From assembly GCA_038199755.1 (NCBI GenBank), contig JBBPYR010000047.1, positions 1 to 19,110 on the forward strand: a stretch of DNA of 19,110 nucleotides. Direction: 5' to 3'. The translations under genes and the position numbers were made by a program. The DNA comes from JBBPYR01 sp038199755 (GTDB lineage: Bacteria; Chloroflexota; Ktedonobacteria; Ktedonobacterales; Ktedonobacteraceae). Below the pieces are notes generated by a model. The model saw nothing but the letters and a program-made list of their open reading frames with translations, did no database searches and was not told the origin of the DNA. This document shows positions 1 to 5,966 of this stretch, one piece after another (position 1 is the first letter of the stretch; every line of letters begins with the position of its first letter).

Positions 1-56
1 CCCGCGACGGCCCCGATGGCCCCCACGAAACCACCCTCTGCGCCCGCATCCCCTAA
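1..56 (+). CDS. C-terminal end of a second PIG-L/LmbE-family deacetylase (partial)
   Basis: The frame starting at base 3 reads RDGPDGPHETTLCARIP and stops at TAA 54-56. This closely matches the last residues of the PIG-L deacetylase on the opposite strand, SRVGPDVPNENNLFARIP, and ends at the same point. The simplest reading is the 3' end of a paralogous deacetylase whose body lies left of the window, converging tail to tail with the complete gene. The differences are mostly single-base substitutions that keep the frame, as expected for a diverged coding duplicate. Only 17 codons are visible, so activity cannot be judged. The alternative is a non-coding inverted copy of the neighbour's 3' end. 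Confidence 0.6.
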   Translation, partial: RDGPDGPHETTLCARIP

Positions 57-204
57 TCCATTTGCTGTGCCCTTGTATACAGGGCAACGGCCAGACAACG
101 CTCGCGTTGTCGGGCCGTCGCAATGTATACAAGGGCACTGCAAATGTATTAGGGTATGCGGGCGAAGAGGTTGTTTTCGTTGGGGACATCGGGGCCGACG
201 CGTG
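1..204. repeat. 204-base imperfect inverted repeat joining two convergent gene ends
   Basis: Base i pairs with base 205-i across the stretch, for example TGCCCTTGTATAC at 68-80 with its complement at 125-137, and ACAACGC at 95-101 with GCGTTGT at 104-110. About 85% of positions pair when counted by eye, and there is almost no loop. The outer 56 bases of each arm are the coding ends of two PIG-L genes. The inner 46 bases of each arm lie between the stop codons at 54-56 and 149-151. The transcript from either strand could fold into a long hairpin after the stop codon, so it may act as a two-way terminator. It also marks an inverted duplication. No U-tract follows either arm. Confidence 0.85.
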
Positions 205-988
205 AGGCGGCGAGCTGATAAGACTCATGGCTGCGCCATTCCCGCTGAATCTCCTCTGGCATGCGGGCCATCGGTGTGTTCGGGTCCATCTGTGTGCGAT
301 GCATTGACCAGGAACGGGCTTTGGCCTCTTCCCATTGCGCGACATCCAACTTGACGATGATCAATTCGTCGGGGATGCCCAGCTTTTCCGGGTCAAGACC
401 CTCAAAGCCGCCGTGATAATCTTGCTCTTGCATCCACTTTGCTAGTGTATAGACGGCACTGCGCGGAAACGCGCTATAGTAGAGCTTGGAGACCATATGC
501 GCGGGTCCAAGCTCTGGGTATTGCGCTTCGTCGGCGGCGGCGTGAAATGCTGCCGTGGTGTGCTGGTAAATAGCGATGTGATCGGGATGGCCATAGGCTC
601 CAGTTTCGTCAAAAGTCACTAGCACTTGAGGGCGAAATTCGCGAATGATGGCAACCAGTTTGCCCACAGCTTCAGCAGGATTGGCCTGTACGAAGGCATG
701 GGGATTCTTGTTATCCGCTGTGCCCGCCATACCAGAATCGCGATAGTCCAGGAACCAGAGGTGATCTAGATTGAGGGCGGCGGCGGCGGCACGCATCTCG
801 CCTTCGCGCACCTGCCCCAGATTTTCAGGGGTTGCCAGGGATGGGTCTGCAATCTCCCCCACTTCACCACGGGTTGCACATATCAGGCCTGTTTCCGCAC
901 CAGCAGCTTTGTACTGTAATAGTGCTCCACCCACAGTTCCTTCATCGTCGGGATGGGCGAAAACAGCAAGTAGTCGTTTCGTTGACAT
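149..988 (-). CDS. PIG-L/LmbE-family zinc-dependent N-deacetylase
   Basis: This is a 279-residue soluble protein of the PIG-L (GlcNAc-PI de-N-acetylase, LmbE) family. Zinc-site motifs are clear: AHPDDE at residues 11-16 and GHPDH at 133-137. The stretch FLDYRDSGMAGT around 79-90 resembles the Mca/MshB branch that works on mycothiol and its conjugates. Members of this family remove acetyl groups from, or hydrolyse amides of, GlcNAc-linked small molecules; the substrate here is unknown and a mycothiol role is not shown. The ATG at 988 is preceded by AAGGA at a normal distance. A good promoter lies about 120 bases upstream. The gene stands alone on its strand and its stop codon sits inside the long inverted repeat. 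It faces a paralogue's C-terminus. Confidence 0.9.
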   Translation of the reverse strand: MSTKRLLAVFAHPDDEGTVGGALLQYKAAGAETGLICATRGEVGEIADPSLATPENLGQVREGEMRAAAAALNLDHLWFLDYRDSGMAGTADNKNPHAFVQANPAEAVGKLVAIIREFRPQVLVTFDETGAYGHPDHIAIYQHTTAAFHAAADEAQYPELGPAHMVSKLYYSAFPRSAVYTLAKWMQEQDYHGGFEGLDPEKLGIPDELIIVKLDVAQWEEAKARSWSMHRTQMDPNTPMARMPEEIQREWRSHESYQLAASRVGPDVPNENNLFARIP

Positions 989-1104
989 AGTATCATTTCC
1001 TTTTCTTCAGCAACAATGATGCTATCCGTCGTAGACGCCTTTAGGTAGACAAACAACGACCGAAAGGTGAGTTGAATAGCATGCACGCTGAGAACTCATT
1101 GGTT

Positions 1105-1134
1105 ACTGTAACATGCAAAGGAAAACCCTGTCAA
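1105..1134 (-). promoter_or_regulatory. Candidate sigma70-type promoter of the PIG-L gene
   Basis: On the minus strand a perfect -35 box TTGACA (1134-1129) is followed after 18 bases by TACAGT (1110-1105), a 4 of 6 match to the -10 consensus. Transcription would begin near 1098, giving a leader of about 110 bases before the ATG at 988. Confidence 0.55.
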
Positions 1135-1262
1135 ATATATACGAAATGAACATATCCTTTAAGAATAGTAGAAAAAATTTAACATAAGAACTACCTGCTC
1201 TTAAGAAAAGTGTGGTAAAGTATAGATAGCTGACAAGAAAGAAGCTCTTGGAGAGAGGTATA

Positions 1263-1304
1263 ATGGCGTGTATACCTCATGGTGAAGAGAAGAGGAGCAA
1301 ATAA
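1263..1304 (+). CDS. Possible 13-codon upstream ORF before phoU
   Basis: ATG at 1263 opens a short frame reading MACIPHGEEKRSK and stopping at TAA 1302-1304, four bases before the likely phoU start at 1309. A purine-rich GGAGAGAGG lies just upstream (about 1250-1258), a better ribosome site than many here. It could couple translation to phoU or act as a leader peptide. Equally it could be chance, since a 13-codon frame carries little statistical weight. Confidence 0.25.
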   Translation: MACIPHGEEKRSK

Positions 1305-1308
1305 ACGC

Positions 1309-2073
1309 ATGGCAAGAACAGTACTCGACAAGGAATTATTGGAACTGAATAATCAAATCAATCACCTGGGAACGTTAGTAGATGACGGCCTTACAATGGT
1401 TTTAGAGGCACTGGAAACAGGCGATATAGCAAAGGCGGGCTTAGTTATTGAGGGCGATAACTTAGTGGATAGCTTGCGCTCAGCCGTTGAAGAGCACGCG
1501 GTGCGCTTGTTGACATTGCAACAGCCACTCGGTGGGCGCGACCTGCGTTTTTTAACCGCGGCCCTTTCGATAGCAGGAGAGTTGGAGCGCACAGGTGATG
1601 GCGCAGCCGGTATCGCGCAAATTATTCTGCGCATGGCTCCTCTGCGCGGCAATCCTATGCCGCATGTGAAGATTGAGGCCGAGTATGGCAACGATCATGA
1701 TGGGGTAGAGATTACCGAGACCTCAATTACGAATGGTATTCTCGAACTGGGGAAAGAGGCTCGTCGCTTGTTTGAGGGTACGATGAAGGCTTTTGAGACA
1801 CGCGATGCAGCCGCTGCACGCTACATCTGGGAAGAGGATGATGTCGTGGATGTGCGCTATCATCTCGTGCGCCATGACTTGATGGCGTTGATGTCAGGGG
1901 CACGTGCCATTCCCGCTTTACAGAATGACGCCTTGATTTTGCAGCGTGCCACCTATCTGCTGTGGATTGCACATAAGCTGGAACGCGTTGCCGACCATTG
2001 CACCAACATCTGCGAACGTATCGTGTTTGTCATTCAAGGCGAAACGAGCATTGAGCATTCACAGAAGGTGTAA
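1309..2073 (+). CDS. phoU: Phosphate transport/signalling accessory protein PhoU
   Basis: PhoU is a cytoplasmic all-helical protein that restrains phosphate uptake through PstSCAB and keeps the PhoR-type kinase off when phosphate is plentiful. The 254-residue product has the usual two three-helix repeats. Their metal-binding E-R-x-x-D signatures appear as ELERTGDGAAGIA near residue 94 and KLERVADHCTNICERI near 228. About 20 residues between the repeats (around HVKIEAEYGNDHDG) look like an extra acidic loop. I chose ATG 1309 (MARTVLDKELL) because GAGGAG lies upstream and families usually begin here; an in-frame ATG at 1279 would add ten basic residues. No pst or phoBR gene is adjacent, so it is an orphan phoU within this window. 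Confidence 0.93.
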   Translation: MARTVLDKELLELNNQINHLGTLVDDGLTMVLEALETGDIAKAGLVIEGDNLVDSLRSAVEEHAVRLLTLQQPLGGRDLRFLTAALSIAGELERTGDGAAGIAQIILRMAPLRGNPMPHVKIEAEYGNDHDGVEITETSITNGILELGKEARRLFEGTMKAFETRDAAAARYIWEEDDVVDVRYHLVRHDLMALMSGARAIPALQNDALILQRATYLLWIAHKLERVADHCTNICERIVFVIQGETSIEHSQKV

Positions 2074-2132
2074 GTCCCCGTTGAGGAGCGTTTCGCCAAC
2101 GGGTACGGGGGCGCGATACATCTCGCCCCTAC
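2074..2132 (-). repeat. GTAGGGGCGAGAT-family intergenic repeat between convergent stop codons
   Basis: Read on the minus strand, this begins GTAGGGGCGAGATGTATCG and runs on as CCCGTTGGCGAAACGC to the phoU stop. It aligns, with few differences, to the interrupted copy at 12282-12541. It contains two hairpins: CCCGTTG (2077-2083) with CAACGGG (2097-2103), and GGGGCG (2108-2113) with CGCCCC (2124-2129). The TAG of its first bases is the stop codon of the SGNH gene. It fills the gap between two convergent genes exactly and may serve as a two-way terminator. Confidence 0.7.
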
Positions 2133-2929
2133 TTGGTGATTGTCTGCCAGAAGTAGTTTGCAAGTTGTGCATAGCCGAGTGGGCTGGGATGAAAGCCATC
2201 CGCACTGATATATTCTGGGTGCTGGGTGAGCAGTTTATATTGACTAAACAGATCGACAATTGCGACATGGTAGTGGCTGGCGATACTGGCAATACGCGTG
2301 TTCCAGCGTTCAATGGCGGTCAGCATCTGCGCTTTTTGGGTGGCATTTTGGCTGGCGAAGGCAGGTAGGCGTGTTAAATCAGGGAGGTTGCCCATGACGA
2401 TACGCGCCTGGGTACGGGTGCGCAATTGGTTCAGCAAGGTATCCAGGTCTTGCATATAGCCATTATAGGGAACACCAGCCACAAAGTCGTTGGCGACCAA
2501 CCAGATGGTGATCAGCTTTGGCGAGGTCGTGAGGGCGATAGGCAACTCCTCACTTAATGCCTCGTGCAGATGAACACCACTAATGCCCAGGTTGACCGTG
2601 TGTGATCCCTTTGGCAGGAGTTTCGTTAAAAGGGGCACATAGCCTTGTGAGCCCGGTTGATTGCTGCCTACGCCTACGGCATCCGATGCGCCCAGTGCTA
2701 CATACGTGAGCGGACCCGCCAAGATTTGTTGTGCAGAGATGGGTTGCGTGAGCGTAGGTGTCACAGCCGCGGTTGTGGTCGTGGCCGTTCCACCACTTGC
2801 GCATGCCGTACACAGGAGGAGCAAGAACAGTGCAAGCAGAAGGAGCGCATCATGTCTATGCTGATACGTAGTGGCCGTATACGAGAACGGCCGTTTAGGG
2901 TGAGTCAAGCGTGTCAACGGTGTGTGCAT
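2129..2929 (-). CDS. GDSL/SGNH-type esterase or lipase, exported, possibly a lipoprotein
   Basis: The 266-residue product has a basic N-terminus and a hydrophobic run at residues 28-39. CTAC at 40-43 follows; it resembles a lipobox, but the Cys at -3 is unusual, so simple export is also possible. A Thr-rich linker precedes an SGNH hydrolase domain: block I VALGASDAVG (Ser82), block II NLGISG (Gly near 115), block III VAND (Asn147) and block V DGFHP (Asp244, His247), a complete set of catalytic residues. Such enzymes hydrolyse esters or acetyl groups on lipids or polysaccharides; the substrate is unknown. A TTG at 2989 would add 20 residues, but it lies in a terminator stem, so ATG 2929 is preferred. 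An extended -10 promoter lies just upstream. Confidence 0.85.
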   Translation of the reverse strand: MHTPLTRLTHPKRPFSYTATTYQHRHDALLLLALFLLLLCTACASGGTATTTTAAVTPTLTQPISAQQILAGPLTYVALGASDAVGVGSNQPGSQGYVPLLTKLLPKGSHTVNLGISGVHLHEALSEELPIALTTSPKLITIWLVANDFVAGVPYNGYMQDLDTLLNQLRTRTQARIVMGNLPDLTRLPAFASQNATQKAQMLTAIERWNTRIASIASHYHVAIVDLFSQYKLLTQHPEYISADGFHPSPLGYAQLANYFWQTITK

Positions 2930-2969
2930 AGTTTGTCTGTTTTCCACGAAAGGACGATTTTGCCTCTTT

Positions 2970-2978
2970 ATTGTAGCA
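2970..2978 (-). promoter_or_regulatory. Extended -10 promoter of the SGNH hydrolase gene
   Basis: TGCTACAAT on the minus strand (2978-2970) combines the extended TGn element with TACAAT, a 5 of 6 match to the -10 box. No good -35 is present, as is usual for this promoter class. Transcription near 2963 would give a leader of about 34 bases. It lies just past the terminator of the upstream XRE gene, so the two genes are probably separate units. Confidence 0.45.
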
Positions 2979-2986
2979 TAAGCAAA

Positions 2987-3030
2987 CAAGAGAAAACAGG
3001 GCTTGCGTACACAAGCCCTGTTTTCTCTTG
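2987..3030 (-). terminator. Hairpin terminator after the XRE-TPR gene
   Basis: A perfect 19-base inverted repeat (2987-3005 with 3012-3030, loop 3006-3011) begins 14 bases after the XRE gene on the minus strand. Both arms carry an A/T-rich GAGAAAACAGGG tract, so the stem ends in T residues followed by TTTGCTT. It is a good candidate for an intrinsic terminator. Confidence 0.75.
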
Positions 3031-3043
3031 CTTGCTTGTCTGC

Positions 3044-4390
3044 TTATCTTGAACGCTGACTGCTTTGAAAGGCACGACGGAAATAGTTGAAGGCTGCACG
3101 AGCCTCGCCTCTTGCTTCGAGCAATTGCGCATATTGGACCGATTGATCGGCTAATTCTTCCGGCGTCCCTATCTTTTCTAGCAGTTCTAGTCCAGCGACA
3201 AAATGCCGGTCCCCCTCGTCAAATTGTTCTAGGGTGTATTGGATACGAGCCAACGTGAGCAGTATTTCGGCAGTAATCGAGGAATTGGTATAGGCTTGCG
3301 TCAGCGCATAGGCTTGTTGCGCACAATCTAGGGCCTGTGCGTAATCTTGGCGTGCTGAATAGATCCGTGCTTTATGCATAAAGACGGTACCCAGAGCAAG
3401 CGCATCTTGTTGTGTCGCATCTAAATGAGCGATTTCATCCAGATACGTTTCGGCGTTCTGTGGATTATCTTGTATTAATGCTTCACCAAGATGATGGTAC
3501 AGCACTGCTCGCAGGTTTTGCCGCTCGTAATCATTGTGCAGATAGGCCGATTTATAGGCATAAATGGTTGCGATATCATACTCTTTCGTCGTTGACAATG
3601 CGGTAGATTGCTTCATATAGAAGCGTTCTCTATCCTGCACGCTAGGGAGCTTTGCCTCTTGTTCATGTGCCAGCGTAAGATATTCGAGTGCTTGTTCAAT
3701 ATTGTCCTGCTCTATATAGTGCTGACCAATATATGAGAGGACCTGAACGATAAATAAGCTATCCTGTGGTTCCACCGCTTGCAGGAGCTTTAAGCATTGC
3801 TGGTGAAACAACAGGGCTTGTTGATAGTCATGGGTTTTGCCATAAATGAGGCCCAGGAAATGAAGGATATGAGTGATAAAATAGTGATCGTTCATCTCTG
3901 TTGCTATCTGACGCGCCTCGATGAACGCTTGCTCGCTTTCTGGCAAACTAGTGGTTAGAAAATGTGACCACCCTAATAAATAGTGATGTTGCAGTTGTTG
4001 CACACGTTTAAGCTTTTTCATAGGAAGCTTCGCGAGAGCTTCTTGGGCTTTGCTCACCTCTGCCTGATGCAACCAGAGTTGTATCTCTAGTAAGGTAAAA
4101 GCATGCTCATCTTCTTCACGTTCTGGTTGCACTGCATGATGATGATCGAGTTCATCTTGTTGTGCTCGATTAGGGAGCAATTGTGTAGAAGAGAGCCCTA
4201 ACCGATTAGAAAGAATTTCCAGGGCACGCAACGATGGATGAATTTGTCCGCGCTCAATGGCAGAGATGTAACTTACTGAAAAATCCGGTGCGGCTAACTG
4301 GCCCTGTGTGATCTTTTGTGCAATTCTTGCAGCTCGTAGTCGCTCACCAACGGTCTTTCCTATCCTATTTGACGCTGATTCAGGTGCCAT
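3044..4390 (-). CDS. XRE-family helix-turn-helix regulator with TPR repeats
   Basis: The 448-residue protein has an N-terminal Cro/cI-type DNA-binding domain at about residues 11-66 (GERLRAARIAQKITQGQLA, then SVSYISAIERGQIHPSLRAL). Helical repeats of TPR character fill about 95-445; recurring cues include ALLFHQQCLKLL, ALEYLTLAHEQEAKL, ALDCAQQAYALTQAY and AAFNYFRRAF. The architecture resembles peptide- or ligand-responsive regulators such as the PlcR/Rgg/NprR group, and similar XRE-TPR proteins are common in soil Chloroflexota and actinomycetes. What the TPR part binds is unknown. ATG 4390 follows a run of G residues and a promoter only ten bases away, so the mRNA may be nearly leaderless. 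Direct repeats over that promoter suggest autoregulation. Its targets cannot be told from the window. Confidence 0.88.
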   Translation of the reverse strand: MAPESASNRIGKTVGERLRAARIAQKITQGQLAAPDFSVSYISAIERGQIHPSLRALEILSNRLGLSSTQLLPNRAQQDELDHHHAVQPEREEDEHAFTLLEIQLWLHQAEVSKAQEALAKLPMKKLKRVQQLQHHYLLGWSHFLTTSLPESEQAFIEARQIATEMNDHYFITHILHFLGLIYGKTHDYQQALLFHQQCLKLLQAVEPQDSLFIVQVLSYIGQHYIEQDNIEQALEYLTLAHEQEAKLPSVQDRERFYMKQSTALSTTKEYDIATIYAYKSAYLHNDYERQNLRAVLYHHLGEALIQDNPQNAETYLDEIAHLDATQQDALALGTVFMHKARIYSARQDYAQALDCAQQAYALTQAYTNSSITAEILLTLARIQYTLEQFDEGDRHFVAGLELLEKIGTPEELADQSVQYAQLLEARGEARAAFNYFRRAFQSSQRSR

Positions 4391-4400
4391 ACTAGCCCCC

Positions 4401-4430
4401 CCTATACATGTTATATGAGATACATGTCAA
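4401..4430 (-). promoter_or_regulatory. XRE gene promoter overlapped by ATACATGT direct repeats
   Basis: On the minus strand TTGACA (4430-4425) and TATAGG (4406-4401) are 18 bases apart. The plus-strand sequence ATACATGT occurs twice, at 4404-4411 and 4420-4427, sixteen bases apart and so on nearly the same helix face. One copy overlaps the -10 side and one the -35 box; each holds the palindrome ACATGT. This is a good candidate operator for the adjacent XRE regulator. The start of transcription would fall about four bases before the ATG. Confidence 0.5.
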
Positions 4431-4604
4431 TAAATACGCAAAATAAAGGTCAAATGTATTGTAAAATACACCTGTGCTTTATGTCAATATCCTCATACAA
4501 TAAAGCTAACGTCTTGAGTAATAAAACTTGTTATTGCTATACGGACTGCTACAGCATATACCGCATAATTCAGGCAAAGTGGCGGCTTTATCAGTACTAG
4601 TGGA

Positions 4605-4633
4605 ATGACGGGCGGAAACACGGGTGATATAAT
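4605..4633 (+). promoter_or_regulatory. aroC promoter with consensus extended -10
   Basis: ATGACG (4605-4610) and a perfect TATAAT (4628-4633) are separated by 17 bases, and TGA just before the hexamer supplies the extended -10 TG. Transcription would start near 4640, about 75 bases before the aroC start codon. Confidence 0.65.
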
Positions 4634-4715
4634 CACAGGTATTATATACCACAATGGCTAATGTACAAGTAGGACTAGCCACAAAGGTACCCTGCTTATT
4701 CATATGGAGTACATC

Positions 4716-5867
4716 ATGTTTCGATTTTTGACGGCTGGTGAGTCACATGGCCCCTGTTTGACCATGGTGGTGGAGGGGATACCAGCGGGGCTGGCGGTGG
4801 AGAAGACGATTATTGATGCCGATTTGCGGCGGCGTCAGGGTGGCTATGGCCGTGGTGGGCGCATGAAGATCGAGAAGGATGCGGTACGCTTTCTTTCTGG
4901 TGTGCGTCATGGAAAAACGCTTGGCTCACCAATCACGATGCAGATTGAGAATCTGGATTGGGTTAACTGGGAAGAGCGCATGAATGCCGCGCCGATAGAG
5001 GCGGAGATTGAGGCGGTGACGCGTGTACGGGCAGGCCATGCAGACTTTACGGGTGCTATGAAATATGGGCATGATGATGTACGCAACGTGATCGAGCGTT
5101 CCAGTTCACGTGAAACGGCTTCGCGCGTGGCCGTGGGAGGTCTCTGTCGCCAACTGCTGTCCCAACTCGGTGTCACGATACATAGCCATGTGCTTTCCGT
5201 GGTGGAGGTTGGCTATGAGCCACCACGCCCGATGACACGCGATGCCTACCCAGCGCACATGTGGGAGCAGGTGGAGGCGTCGCCCATGCGCTGCGCGGAT
5301 GCCGAGCTGACGGAGAAGATGATCGCCCGCATCTTAGCGGCCAAACGTGACGGTGATACCTGTGGTGGTGTCTTTGAAGTTGTCGCGCTCGGTGTACCGA
5401 TTGGTCTGGGAAGTTTCAGTCAATGGGATCGCCGTTTGAGTGCGCGCCTGGGCATCGCCATGATGAGTATCCCTTCGGTGAAGGCGATGGAGATTGGAGC
5501 AGGTTTTGGGGCAGCCCGTGCCACCGGTTCGCATGTGCATGATGTGCTGCGCCATGGCGAAAACGATCAGTGGTTTCACCTGAGCAATAATGCTGGTGGC
5601 ATCGAGGGTGGCATTAGCAATGGTGAGCCAGTGGTTGTGCGCGTTGGTGTGAAGCCAATTCCCACGCTGGCCCATCCATTGCCCTCAGTAGATATCGCCA
5701 CAGGCGAAAATGTAGATCAGAGTCGTTATGAGCGTAGCGATGTGTGCGTTGTGCCAGCCGCAGGCGTGGTGGGTGAGGCTATGATGGCGGTTGTGCTGAC
5801 TGAGGCCGTGCTGGAAAAATTTGGCGGCGATAGCATGAAAGAGCTATTACACAATTACCGCGGGTAA
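4716..5867 (+). CDS. aroC: Chorismate synthase
   Basis: This enzyme takes 5-enolpyruvylshikimate-3-phosphate to chorismate, the last shared step before Phe, Tyr, Trp and folate, using reduced FMN. The 383-residue product shows the family signatures in order: FLTAGESHGP (residues 4-13), RRQGGYGRGGRM (39-50), RAGHADFTGAMKYG near 108-121, RSSSRETASRVA near 130-141 and SNNAGGIEGGISNG near 292-305. Its length is normal for the family. ATG 4716 is chosen over ATG 4704 because GGAG (4706-4709) is spaced six bases from it and the protein then begins MFRFLTAGESHG, as homologues do. No other shikimate gene is nearby. The stop codon lies inside a hairpin. Confidence 0.97.
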   Translation: MFRFLTAGESHGPCLTMVVEGIPAGLAVEKTIIDADLRRRQGGYGRGGRMKIEKDAVRFLSGVRHGKTLGSPITMQIENLDWVNWEERMNAAPIEAEIEAVTRVRAGHADFTGAMKYGHDDVRNVIERSSSRETASRVAVGGLCRQLLSQLGVTIHSHVLSVVEVGYEPPRPMTRDAYPAHMWEQVEASPMRCADAELTEKMIARILAAKRDGDTCGGVFEVVALGVPIGLGSFSQWDRRLSARLGIAMMSIPSVKAMEIGAGFGAARATGSHVHDVLRHGENDQWFHLSNNAGGIEGGISNGEPVVVRVGVKPIPTLAHPLPSVDIATGENVDQSRYERSDVCVVPAAGVVGEAMMAVVLTEAVLEKFGGDSMKELLHNYRG

Positions 5868-5881
5868 CTGTGTAATAGCTC
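5841..5881 (+). terminator. Hairpin over the aroC stop codon
   Basis: A 19-base inverted repeat (5841-5859 with 5863-5881, one mismatch, three-base loop) covers the last codons and the TAA of aroC (5865-5867). No T-run follows, so it may stabilise the 3' end or attenuate transcription rather than act as a classic intrinsic terminator. Confidence 0.5.
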
Positions 5882-5966
5882 CCTTGCCAAGGGTAGGCAT
5901 CAGTGGTACACTTGCCCAGAAAACACGTCTAGATCGTCATGTACCATAACGATAAGGATGCTCTGC

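Larger units (their letters stand above)
989..1308. other. Divergent intergenic region between the PIG-L gene and phoU
   Basis: This AT-rich gap of about 320 bases carries the minus-strand promoter described separately. On the plus strand TATAGA at 1221-1226 is a plausible -10 box for phoU without a good -35, as is common for activator-dependent promoters. TTAA-containing segments recur (near 1158, 1179 and 1200) and one CTGTCA-like Pho-box half site lies near 1128, but I cannot make a convincing PhoB/PhoP box. A mini-ORF at 1263-1304 precedes phoU. No other gene is visible. Confidence 0.4.
4391..4715. other. AT-rich divergent intergenic region between the XRE gene and aroC
   Basis: About 325 AT-rich bases hold promoters for both flanking genes. 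Besides the main aroC promoter, a weaker pair TTGCTA (4534-4539) and TATACC (4557-4562), 17 bases apart, also points right. A small dyad GGTAT-TAT-ATACC (4638-4650) sits on the predicted aroC transcription start. A 61-codon frame here has no recognisable features and no ribosome site, so I do not call it a gene. Confidence 0.5.

Noticed and set aside
16..354. 112-residue plus-strand reading frame rich in Arg and Gly
   Set aside because: It lies across the palindrome and opposite the PIG-L gene, has no family resemblance and no ribosome site; the partial PIG-L frame starting at base 3 explains the left end better.
1127..1210. Pho box upstream of phoU
   Set aside because: Only isolated half-sites (CTGTCA, TTAACA-like) without the expected regular spacing.
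2929..2989. Longer SGNH protein starting at TTG 2989
   Set aside because: The start would lie in the terminator stem of the upstream gene and upstream of the likely transcription start; it would also put 20 extra residues before the signal region.
4415..4600. 61-codon frame in the XRE/aroC gap
   Set aside because: No Shine-Dalgarno, Cys/Tyr-rich random-looking composition, and it covers promoter elements for both neighbours.
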